Source: Micropterus salmoides (Eukaryota; Chordata; Actinopteri; Centrarchiformes; Centrarchidae). Taken from it: a DNA stretch of 64,000 nucleotides. The notes under the pieces were generated by a model. It was given only the letters and a program-made list of their open reading frames with translations. It was not told the origin of the DNA and did no database searches. The translations under genes were made by a program, and so were the position numbers. The stretch is from positions 3,906,409-3,970,408 of the forward strand of contig NW_024044681.1 in the NCBI RefSeq assembly GCF_014851395.1, given 5' to 3'. This document shows positions 22,801-35,300 of the stretch, in pieces. Every line of letters starts with the position of its first letter. Within the stretch, counting starts at the first letter, position 1.

Positions 22801-23318
22801 TAACAATTTTGATAATCCCTCTATAGATGTAGGATTTCTTTTGTACATTTAGAGATTTGCTGACAAAATAAACTCAGTGAATACAACGTCATATTTCTGC
22901 TTATATTTTAGTTTAATGTCCGCTCAGTATCCACTTTATTAGGTACACCTGTACAGTTAAAAGTGCTCTGCTGCTGTACTGGACTTCATTATATTCTTAT
23001 TGGACCAGGAAAGTTCATTATGAACAGTTTACTTATTTACAATAACGGCCTGGCAGGAGACAAAGGCCTCCTGTAGGGAGACTGGGATTAAATAAAATAA
23101 CATAAATAATAATAGACAGAAGACGCAGGACAACAACACAGTCCCAACAAACAGACCAGATGAGACAATAAGTAAAGACAGATGAAGAAACATCTACTTT
23201 AGATACTTACACGTACACAGTACACGTTGCTGTTAATCCTCCCGTACTTTTACACTGTGACGACTTAAATACAGGATCTGAGTGCTTTCCCGTCTGCGTT
23301 CACAGCGAGGACGTCGCC

Positions 23319-26300
23319 ATGGACGCCGCAGAGGGCAGGTACGCTCACCTGCTGCAGCCAATCAGAGAGCTCACCAAGAACTGGGAGATCGACGTGGCTT
23401 CGGAGTTAAACGACTACTTAGAGGAGGTAAAGTCACGAGTTCTCCATTGATCTGCCGATTATTTCTTCAGCTAATTGATTCGTTGTTTTGTCTATAAAAG
23501 AGAATTTACAGTTTTTATTCTTAAAAAACACTCAAACTGATAAATCTATTATCAGGATAGTTGCAACTAATGAATTAGCTATTGCAGCTCTGTTTAAAGA
23601 GCAGGGAGCTTCTGGTAAACTTGAAGTATCTGTGGAATAATCTGTCTGCAGCTGGACGACATGTGCATCACGTTCGATGGAGGGAAAACGCGCCTGAACT
23701 TTGCAGAAGCGGCGCTGCTGATCCAGGGCTCCGCCTGCATCTACAGCAAGAAGGTACACAAACTACAGCACCAATAAATCTGGCGTGAAGCGGGTAATGT
23801 TTGACGAGCGTCTGACTGTTTCAGGTGGAGCTGCTGCACAACCTGGTTTACCAAACCCTGGAGTACATCAACGACAGGAACAAGAAGTAAGACCGGGTCT
23901 GGATGAGTTTGTGTGTTTTTGATAGAGGGGATCAGGACTGACGCTTCGTTCTTTGACAGACGCAGCAAACAGACGTCGGCGTCTGAGGATGACGGCGCAG
24001 ACGGAGCAGCGGGCGACCGCGACGCTGAGGACGAGGTGAGAAGTCCATAACACAAAGTTCTTTATTCAGATATTTACTTTGAATACGTCAAAATGTTTTA
24101 AGAGCAATAAGTAGGTGAACCCTAAACCAACAGGTTAGCGGCCGTACTGTTAATGATTTTATTTAAAACCATAGTTTTTATTATATTGAAGATATACTGC
24201 GATCATCTTATTAGACTTTTTCTAAACACACAAAGAAGAACGCAACACTGCAGCTTGTTTGAAAATTAAATTTAAAAAAATGAAGAATCAGTTTTATTTA
24301 TTTACAGAACAATAAAATTATTACTGCTCTTTCTATAATTGATATAATATCAGGGCTCCCTCTCCTCCTGGAAAACCTGGAAATCATTTTTTTTCCCCTA
24401 ATTGACCCTTTGCTAAGCCACGCCCCCCTTAGTTACTGTTGCTAAGTCCGACAAGCTCGGAGCTTTTAGACTTTTGTCACGGCGCTGCCACATTCTGTTA
24501 CTGCGCTCCTGGAGAAATATTGACACGTGCTGGAAAAAGCATTATAGATTTGAAGGTTTGACTCAGACTGAATCTGACGGACGTGAAAACAAAGGCAAGA
24601 TAGAAGCTAAAACCTACCGATCACACAGTACAAGTGAGACAAAAGACAACGATATTAAGGATCAGCAGTGTTCCTGTACAGCCGGTCGGCCTCTGTTCAT
24701 TATTACAGTCATTAAAAAGCAGAACAGCAGGACTTTATTACGTTACAGTCAGTAGGAAGTTGCATCTAACTAACATCACATTAGGAACAATCCACAGCTG
24801 ACATGTTTCTGGATTCATTTTAGGTTTTGGAAAGAGAATAAATCGTCCTTCTCCTTTCAGCCTCTCTGGTAGCTGCTGTAACTATTACAAGATGCCGCAG
24901 GAACAGCGTTTGACCAGATCTTAGAAAAATACAGCCAGAAAAAGCTGGAAAACGACTCTTGTTGCATTAGAGTCACTGGAGCGCAGCCATGAAAGTGTCG
25001 GACCTCAGTTAGAGCGAGTCCTATACTGCGCTGTGATTGGCCAGCTGGGTATTCGGGCGTGGTTTAGCAAAGGGTCAATTTCCCAGTCACATGTTGCACA
25101 GGTTGGAGGACATTAATTCAAGTGACTTCAAGTTTCAGTATCCTCCAAAGGTAAAGATCAGACCCTGCTGGCTGCTGACTGTGGTAGCTTTTTTTTTTAT
25201 TTATTAGGTTCATAACGTTTTCTTCTCGACTCAGCGAGGAGCGAAGGTTTCAGGGTCCAAAAGGAGCTCAGCTGAATCCTGAACAGCACTTTATATCCCG
25301 TTACTCTGCGTCGGGGCTCAGGACCTCAGAGACGTTAGAAAACTCGTTAGAATGCTGCGGTTTGTCAGGAGGCTATTTTTGGTGTTCAGGCAGCAGTCGG
25401 TAAAATGTAATTAATAGGAGAAGCACTTGCCAATCATAGAACACAGAGGACTGTCCAAAAGAAACAACAGAAATACAATAAAAAACAGCAATAAAACAAG
25501 GAAAGATCTTTGTCATCTTTTAGACTCTTGTACGAGATGATTTCATAGATGAGTTACAGCTGCAGGCTGCACAGCTTTAAAGTCAGACTCCTGCAGAGAG
25601 GAACATGTTGGTCATTGTCATGGTGTCTGACCTGATCCCTGTCTCAGACCAGCTGGATCATCACTGAATAGTCCTGGAAAATGATCTGTAGAAAAGAGCA
25701 GGAACCCCGATTATGTTTAATGTGAATCATTTAATGTTTTCCTGATCACGAACTGAATGTCCAGATGTCGTCTGAAGCAGCGGGGCTCCAGAGAGAGACC
25801 AAAATCTTTTATTTCTTGGTTGCACTGGTGCTCCTACCATTTCGCACCAGTGCAACCGAGCAGAAAGTTAGTCAGGAGCCCTGAGCAGCACATTCACACC
25901 TCTTCTGTCGGCATTCTGGGTAATGTAGGAAATCCTTAACAGCGTGACAAACTGACAATAGTCGTCTGTTTGTCTCCTTCAGTTCACCACTCTGGACGTC
26001 GAATCCTCACAGAGCTCCCAGAAGGCCGACTCCAACACGGTCAGTTCACGCCTGTCTCTCTGTGCGCTGTCTCTCTCTGTGCGCTGTCTCTCTGTGTGCG
26101 CCTGTCTCTCTCTGTGCGCCTGTCGTCTCTCTGTGCGCTTGTCGTCTCTCTGTGCGCTTGTCGTCTCTCTGTGCGCCTGTCTCTCTGTGCGCCTGTCTCT
26201 CTGTGCGCTTGTCGTCTCTCTGTGCGCTTGTCGTCTCTCTGTGCGCTTGTCGTCTCTCTGTGCGCCTGTCTTTCTCTGACTTGTGTGCCTGTCTCTCTGA

Positions 26301-29300
26301 CTGTGTACATGTCTCTATGACTGTGTGCCTGTCTCTCTGACTGTGCGCCTGTCTTTCTCTGACTGTGTGCCTGTCTCTCTGACTGTGCGCCTGTCTTTCT
26401 CTGACTGTGCGCCTGTCTTTCTCTGACTTGTGTGCCTGTCTCTCTGACTGTGCGCCTGTCTCTCTGACTGTGCGCCTGTCTCTCTCTGACTTGTGTGCCT
26501 GTCTCTCTGACTGTGTGCGCCTGTCTCTCTGACTGTGCGCCTGTCTCTCTGACTGTGCGCCTGTCTTTCTCTGACTGTGCGCCTGTCTCTCTCTGACTGT
26601 GCGCCTGTCTCTCTGACTGTGCGCCTGTCTCTCTGACTGTGCGCCTGTCTCTCTGACTGTGCGCCTGTCTCTCTGACTGTGCGCCTGTCTCTCTGACTGT
26701 GCGCCTGTCTCTCTGACTGTGCGCCTGTCTCTCTCTGACTGTGCGCCTGTCTTTCTCTGACTGTGCGCCTGTCTTTCTCTGACTGTGCGCCTGTCTTTCT
26801 CTGACTGTGCGCCTGTCTCTCTGACTGTGCGCCTGTCTTTCTCTGACTGTGCGCCTGTCTCTCTGACTGTGCGCCTGTCTTTCTCTGACTGTGTGCCTGT
26901 CTCTCTGACTGTGCGCCTGTCTTTCTCTGACTTGTGTGCGCCTGGCTCTCTCTGACTTGTGTGCGCCTGTCTTTCTCTGACTGTGCGCCTGTCTTTCTCT
27001 GACTTGTGTGCGCCTGTCTTTCTCTGACTTGTGTGCGCCTGTCTTTCTCTGACTTGTGTGCCTGTCTGGTTGTAGTTTTCTGATGTGACTGTGATGTGTT
27101 TGATGTTCAGACTGTGAGCGTCACTCCTCTTCCTCCCGAGTCTCTGATTCCTCCTGAAACCGGCGAGAAGCACAAACTGCCGCTCATCAGGTGAGTTAGA
27201 GAAGAAGGATCTGAGTCTGAGGCCGGTGGGTCTGTGGTCTGTCTCTGTTTGTAATCTCTTTCAGAGGAAAGGTGTATAAATCTAGTTTATTTATACGTTT
27301 TCTTTATTGATACAGATGACTTGATGTGTCTTAAAACATTTAGAAACAGAGTAAGAAATCGTACTTCATGTCGATCTGTGTCAGTCTGAAAGGGGAGGTC
27401 CTGTGCAGTCAGAAGGACTTCAGGATCAACATTTTCATCCCGGGAGACGAGGATCTGATCCTCCTGACGCTCGGATCGGCCGCTTCCAGGCTTCTGTTGG
27501 ACGCTGATCCACGATCTGCGGACTCCCTCCAAGGTGAACCTCCACAAACACTTTAACAGAAGCTGGTGGTGATCTGACGCTCCTAAATTCTGACTTTGAC
27601 TTGGTCAGTTTGACTTTATATTCAGGCCTCATCACATTAATTTAAAAAGAAATTTAAAAAATACGAAATGAAGAGAGTGCAACAAAAACCTGAACCTCAG
27701 AGGGTCCTGCTTGTTCTGAAAACATTATCTCTTTAGTTATCAATGTACCTGACAGTTTTCTTTCAGCTGGTGGTTGAAGTGGTGTTTTTAATGTTTCGTC
27801 CAGATGTTGTGGCTCCAGCTGATGTTGATGGAGGTGATGCTGCAGAGGACTTCCTCCCTATAGAAGACCACAATATGGAGCTGGACCAGGAACCAGAGGA
27901 GCATGTGGACCGACACCAGGTCTCAGTACAGCCTTTCTTTTCATGCGTTAAGAGTTCCGTGTTTATATCTTGCTGACAGATGTGGCTGAAAGGTTATTAA
28001 TTTAACCAGCACGTTTGCAGAGATGCGTCTGTTATTAAATTGGAGGACTGGTTGAAATGTTTGACGAAACAGTTCATTATCTGAGAAAAGATCAGAGCGT
28101 AGTGTTTGCAGGCGGCGCTGAGAATCAATCACCACAAATCTTTAACTTTGCAGAAACAGTTCTTATTTTTATTTCATCTCAGTGGCTGACGAAGCACATT
28201 CTGGACCTTTTCTTCAGTTTTAGTCTTCACTGTGGTGAAATCTGAATGTCTGTCTTTTAAATTGTGTCTCAGGTTCTGAGTGAAGGCAGGACGGTCCGAG
28301 AGAGACGGCAGGTCGCTGACGACCACCTGAGGAGGAAGGAGGAGGAGACGCCACCTGCTGTACGTTTATTCACCTTTAAATTACTACTTTATTCTCATTA
28401 CAGCAGTCATGACTTTATTTAAATATTATAACTTCATTTTAATAAACTTACAGCTCCATATTATGGGTTTTTTCCTGACATCCTCAACATTTTCTCTCAA
28501 AATACGACTTTTCGACGTTTTCTCCTGCCATGGCTTATTGTTTTTTCCCCAAAATATGACTTTTCAACGTTTTCTCGTGACACGACTTTTCAACGTTTTC
28601 TCCTGCCATGGCTTTTTGTTTTTTCCCAAAATCCGACTTTTCAACGTTTTCTCCTGCCATGGCTTTTAGTTTTTTCCCAAAATACGACTTTTCAACGTTT
28701 TCTCCTGCCATGGCTTTTTGTTTTTTCCCCAAAATACGACTTTTCAACGTTTTCTCCTGATATGACTTTTCAACGTATTCTCCTGCCATGGCTTTTTGTT
28801 TTTTCCCAGAATACGACTTTTCGACGTTTTCTCCTGCCATGGCTTATTGTTTTTTCCCAAAATATGACTTTTCAACATTTTCTCCTGATATGACTTTTCA
28901 ACGTTTTCTCCTGCCATGGCTTTTTGTTTTTTCCCAGAATACGACTTTTCGACGTTTTCTCCTGCCATGGCTTATTGTTTTTTCCCAAAATATGACTTTT
29001 CAACGTTTTCTCCTGCCATGGCTTTTTGTTTTTTCCCAGAATACGACTTTTCGACGTTTTCTCCTGCCATGGCTTATTGTTTTTTCCCAAAATATGACTT
29101 TTCAACATTTTCTCGTGACACGACTTTTCAACGTTTTCTCCTGCCATGGCTTTTAGTTTTTTCCCAAAATACGACTTTTCAACGTTTTCTCCTGCCATGG
29201 CTTTTTGTTTTTTCCCCAAAATACGACTTTTCAACGTTTTCTCCTGATATGACTTTTCAACATTTTCTCCTGCCATGGCTTATTGTTTTTTCCCAAAATA

Positions 29301-32300
29301 TGACTTTTCAACGTTTTCTCGTGACACGACTTTTCAACGTTTTCTCCTGTCATGACTTTTCAACGTTTTCTCCTGCCATGGCTTTTTGTTTTTTCCCCAA
29401 AATACGACTTTTCAACGTTTTCTCCTGATATGACTTTTCAGCATTTTCTCTCAAAATACGACTTTTCAAAGTTTTGTCCTGACATGGCTTATCGGTTTCT
29501 CCAGAAATACGACTTTTCGTCGTTTTCTCCTAATATGACTTTTTGACATTTTCTCCCGAAATACGACTTTTCAGCGCTTTCTCAAGATATGACTTTTCGC
29601 CTTTCTAGAAATATAGTGACTTTTCTCAGAATTCTGACTATTATTTAAAAATATTATCACTTTATCTTCAAAAACATCTTTAATCCAAAGAGTCCCTAAT
29701 ACACATTAGTTTTATAGGAACTAATGTACAAACATCAGACGGTGGGGGAACTGACTCACTCTGCTCTGTTGGTCACTTTGTGTTTCAGGTGAATGCGTGG
29801 GCGCTCCACGACCCGTACGCTGTACTCGGGGAGGATAAGCCGTTGAAAACAGGTGAACTAACGGACTCTCAGGTGTTTAACAGACTGTCGTGTCGTCCTC
29901 TTTGCTGACTGAGTTGTTTTTCTTTGTAGGAAAATGCTACAAGGTTCCTGACGGGCTGGACGACGGTGGAAAGAGGAAAAGGAAAAAACCTGCTCAACTG
30001 CAGGACTTCCAGAGCTGGTTGAGAGGAACCTGTAAGAAGTTCAGAGCTCATAAGAGAACACAGATTATTTAGTTAGTTGAGCCAATTCAGATAATGTACT
30101 CTGACATGATGATGGTTTTTCTTGTGCATTAACTAAATTGTTTACAATTTTTTTTGTTGCAGTTGATCCTCCGGAGCCCAAGTTAAAAAATGGACCCACG
30201 TTCACAGGTAACATGTTCCACCTGCTTTCTCCTGAAACCTTCTCACTGTCACTACATGTTCTCCTTGTGTTAAATAAAGATCATGATATTTTCTTTAAAA
30301 CTGTTTCACAGGAGAGAGAAAACATTTAGGATAAAATGGGTTCAAATAACTGATTGTTTAAATGTGTAAAAATGTGATTTAATGCAAGAAAGGCCCAAAC
30401 ATACAAGAAACTTTTAGAGCTCTTCATCCAGATACTTCAGGAAACAAACTGGGAAATAAAATATGATAGATTTGTGATTCGTCTGAAGACGAAATAAGTT
30501 AAAACTGTATTATTCATGTGAAAAACCAACTGCAACTTCTTCTTGTTTCAGACCTGAACTACGTTTATTTGAGCACAATGAAAGACAAACTGAAGACTCG
30601 GAAGAGGATCAACAGGAAAGCGGTAAGCGGAGTTATTTCAGACACCTCCTGCTTCTGTCGAGTCATCACAACAAAAGACCAACAACTCTGTTAGAAAATA
30701 TCTGGTTCTCTGATTTAAAAACTCAAAGCTACAAAAGCCTGAAGGAGAGAAGTCAACTACAACTCTTCCCCCTTGAGTCGACCTAAGGGAGAAGAGTTAG
30801 TGAAAGCTGTAGTTTAGACTGTTTATTAGCTCTTCTGTGTACTTGTGTCTCATATAAATGTTCGTACACAAAGTGCTGCCCAGCTGCCGTCTGTGGTCGT
30901 GTTGCTGCCGTGTTTAGTGTGAGGAAATCCTGCACAACGCTAACCTGGCTATTTGTAAACAACGGCTGGCCGAGCGAGTGTTTCCGACTAACCGGAACGC
31001 CGTCAACTCGGGTGTGACGTCATTCCCAGCTCCGACCTTTTTTTTCTTCACAACTTTATTAATCCAATAGTACTTGACAACAAAACAGGGAGTACAGGTT
31101 ATAAGAAGACAAAACAAACCAGACAAACAAATATAAAAATAAACAGCAGCTAAATTCTGTTTATAATATGTTTCAATATATTGGAAGCTTTCTTGGTTTT
31201 TAACTCTGCCAATAGAAAAATAGGTTTTTAAGGTCAAGATAAAACCAGTGTCGGAAGTTGGAAGCGCAGACTTCAGAGGTAAATGGAACGCAGCATTAAA
31301 GGTGCGTTCGAGATTACGGCGGCTGATTTTCATCTACTCAATAGTCTAACGTGAGCTGCAGGCGACTTCAGGGGCGGGGCATAAAAACGCCGCACAGTAG
31401 ACTCACGCAAAAGGTGGTTCCAAGTGCAAGTGTGGCCGGCAAGGTTTTAATGTCATGTGACATTTTGCAGCGCTGGCGGAAGTCGGACCCAGTTTCTAAC
31501 CAGCATGCCTTTTGTTAAGTCCAGCATGCATCGTGTTAAGTCAGCGCTGCGCAGCGCGGCATGTAGCCAAACGCACCTAAAGAAGAAGCGTGGCAAAACG
31601 GCTCTGTAGCGCCCCCTGAAGAGCAGCCCCCCGGAGCCAACCCCCAGTCTGCAGCGTTTTCACGGCGCCTTGAGGTGGTTTTCAGTCGAGCTGGTTCCGT
31701 GCGGTGGAAAACAGGTTGAACTCTTCAGTTTAACGCTGTACGAGTGTGTGATGATGTGCTGTGATGTCACTTTAAGGGTGTGGTCGTGTCTGATGAGGAA
31801 CTGAGGCGCACTTTCCTGCAGCTGGAGGAGGCGGAGCCAGGTCAGCAGGAGGAGGAGCCTGCGGAGGGATTCAGACACCCCGACCTGCTGGGTAACAAGC
31901 GCTCCACTCTCAGACCGCACAGATGCTGTTCTCCTGTTTGTAACTTCAAAAGACGCCTGAACTCCAGCAGCTTGCGTTTCATAGTGACGTGAAGCCGAGG
32001 AACAGGAAGTGTTTGTTCCCGTGGTTAAAGGTGAAATACTGTTTAACAGGTGGAGACGACGACGACACCTCGGACAACGAACACGAAGCGTTTCCTGACG
32101 ACGTTCCAGCGGAGTGTGTTGGAGGAGCAGACTTCATGTCTCCAGGTAGGAACACACCTGCCGTCCTGTTAAGTTTATTAAGTAGCTTAAGGCGAGACAC
32201 GGCAGGTGAACTCATCGTTTCATCATCCAAGGGACGGCATTGAGATTTCAGGCTCTTTTCCTGCAGTTTGTCTCTGTGCGTCTGAAGGTTTCTCCTCCTT

Positions 32301-35300
32301 AAAGCTTTCTAACGCTACCTGTCCTCCTCGCCGTCGCGGTCTGCACCACGTGCTCATCTGCTCTTCTACACTGTTGTTAATAATCTGATTAGGTATTGGC
32401 TCTGTGACTGTTAGGGCCGTCAGCATTAACACGTTAATCTCGAGCTCGATTTCTTATGTTATGCCGTCACTGTTAAAAAGAATCTCTTCGCTGTAGAATC
32501 TTTGGCTGCCACTATTTTGACCCTTCGGCGCACCCTTACTCATTGTCATGCTGCCGCAGACGCTTCTTCCTCCTGCTGCAGCCGTGCAGATGAACAACAA
32601 CACAGTCCTGAATGTTTTACTCTAAGAATCTCCCACACGGCTCCGTTGAAAGTCAAAGCAGAATGCACCGTGTGTGAAATGGAATTAAAATATCACTGAA
32701 GCTGCCAGCTCTGCGTTGGAGAGTGCAAGTCGCCACAGACCTGTGGGTGAAACCAAATCTAAGAAAATAACTCCGGTCTTTCAGACGCACTTCGTTTTGC
32801 CACTTTCATGGCCTGTACGAAACGGAATAAAGCAGCCAGACTGAAACAGCAAGTGCCGTCTCGTTAGATTCAACTGAACTCGAACATAACGAAGCTGCGG
32901 AGGATAATGTGCGCGCATGTTGTGCACGTTAGCTGTAGGGAGACTTTGTTTCTGAAGACGTTGGTTTGGCTCAGTCTCGTTGCTTTTGATTTGATCAAGT
33001 AAATCTAAAAGACAAGTTCATAAACTTTCTTTGCGTTAATCTGATTCCCAATAAAGACACACTGGTAAGAATAGTTTACACAGTTATCTCAAAACAAGTT
33101 TTTCCTCAAACTCTTCACTTTCTTTCCCGACGATATTCAGAAGGTTTTTTTTACAGAGTAGATTGTTCATATTTCATTCTCAGCCTGAATTATAAAACAT
33201 TTTGTCCCTAAAACAAGTCAAAAATTAACTGTTTTCTGATTTATAAAATAATAAAGAGAAAAAAGTCCCCTCAGTAAAAACATTTGAGTTCAATGTGTCG
33301 ACAAAATAAAACTATAATTTTGAACCTGACTTAATCCAGAGTTCAGATTTCAGCTCTTAAAATTGATGCAAATTAGCGCATATTTCGTTAGATGCTGCCT
33401 CATTTGCATATTTAAAGATAACATTTCAGAAAACCTGTAATACAAAAAGCATTGTTTTAATGTGAGTAATGAACGGGGGGGAGTGTCATGGTGATGAAGT
33501 TTCAGCCTGTTCGGCTCTGTGAGCAGCTGTTTGAGTGATGAACTTTATATTTTGTGTTTTACAGACGATCAGAGAGACGAGCTGAGTTACGAAGAACTGG
33601 TGAAGCTGCGTATAGTAAGACATCGATACGGCCAAACTCTGTCTGTGTGAATTCATAAATACTCGCTCAGATATCTGACCTGTGTTGTTTGTGATGTGGC
33701 GTTCAGGAGCAGCTGGTGGTGAACAGTCGCGGTTACACTCAGGAAACCGCTCTGTCCCGCAGAGTCAAAGACTGGGAGGACAAGATCCGGCCTTTACTGC
33801 AGCTGCAGGTAAAACAAACCTCCTCGTCTCGGATAACAAACGCCGCCGCCGCCTCATTGTGTTCACACTTCCTGTCTGTGTTGTTTTCAGGAGGAGCGTG
33901 ACGTGTTCGACATCCACGACTACGGCGACAGGATAGTCGGAGCGCTGAACGCCGTCGGCCAGCGGCGATCTTTCGCCTCCATCGTCGCCGGCTTGGATAA
34001 CTTCGAAGCCTGCAAATACATGCTGGCTTCACTGCAGCTGGTAAAACACACGCACGCCGAAATACTCACCAACCAAATCCCATTCAGAAATAATTCAACT
34101 CAAACTCTCACACGTTTCAGCTTCAGCTGTCGCAGCGTGGAGTAAAAACTGGAGCCAGACCGATCAGCCGGCCGAGCAGAGCCATCGGGATCTGGTCAAG
34201 TTTATTTAAAGTGTAGAATCACCACGGACAAGATGGTGAAACAACAAGCTTTATGAGATCCTAACTGTAGCGTCCCTGGCTGAATGATGGTTCACAGCTG
34301 ATACTGTAGCTCCATAAACCTGAACGCACCGTAAGAGATAATAAAAATAAAAGCATTGCTCTCCTTTTTATTCCAATCATGAAATATCACCTTCTTTATC
34401 CTGAGCTACAGAGCTTTTCAGACCTCTTTCCAAATAACTAAAAGGTTCCTTCGGCCCTCTGCTGTGTTTGTTTCCACCGCGGCCTGAAGACCTGCGAACA
34501 TCAGGCAGATTAACCAGCTGGCGGACGCTGTAGGCGTGCACGCCGTACACAGCGATGCACAGGCGCCATTATTTGTAACCACGGTCCATAAGCAACTTTT
34601 ATACAGTTTATGATAACAGAATAATAATTTATGCCAATAAAAGAAAATGGGGGGAAGGAAGAAGTAAAACTTAGAGACTCCTCCCCTTTTAATCTCTAAA
34701 TAATGAAAAGCTACAGGCTGCGTTTGACCATTAAACAGCTGTTAGTGCGGGAGCGTAATGAAGAGACAAACTGGGTAAAACCATCACGTTCTTAAAAGAA
34801 CTGGCACAGAGAAAGCAACACTAAAATAAAACCGGGACAGTTGGGAAGGTTATTAAAACATTTCCAGCCGGCAGGAGCTGCAGATCAGCTGCAGCGTCAC
34901 GTCTGTGTCGCCTGAGCGAACGGGAGGTTTAACGAGCTTTAGTACCTGCTGCAATCAGCTGAGACTTCAAACAACAAGTCAGGACCCGGTATTTAGCTGA
35001 ACGCCATCAGTAAACGCACCGCTGCACGCCGGCTGCTGTTTCCCAGCAACACATTTAATGCAGACGTTCGATCTCGGGTGACGTCGGGGAGACTCGTGCG
35101 GCTCTCTGACTGCTGGTTGGGATTTATTGGTTTGCAAACAAAAAGAAAAGAGGAGCAGTCGTAGAGAAACAGTACTGGTACTTTCAGGAAGTACTGCACC
35201 CTGAGCAGACCCTGGTCCCTCCGGTAGAAACACAGTTCCTCCAAAGGTTCCTGGTTCCAGGGTTTAGGTCCTCTGGGGGAAACGCAGCTGAAGTTAGTTT

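Noticed and set aside
26046..27173. 375-codon minus-strand frame across the ncaph2 intron and an exon
   Set aside because: It is translated minisatellite (RDRRTVRETGAQSE type). The 20-bp unit cycles through all frames and happens to lack stops; it is antisense to a real exon.
28409..29546. Several frames of 86-170 codons on both strands
   Set aside because: Repeat translation of the intron minisatellite.
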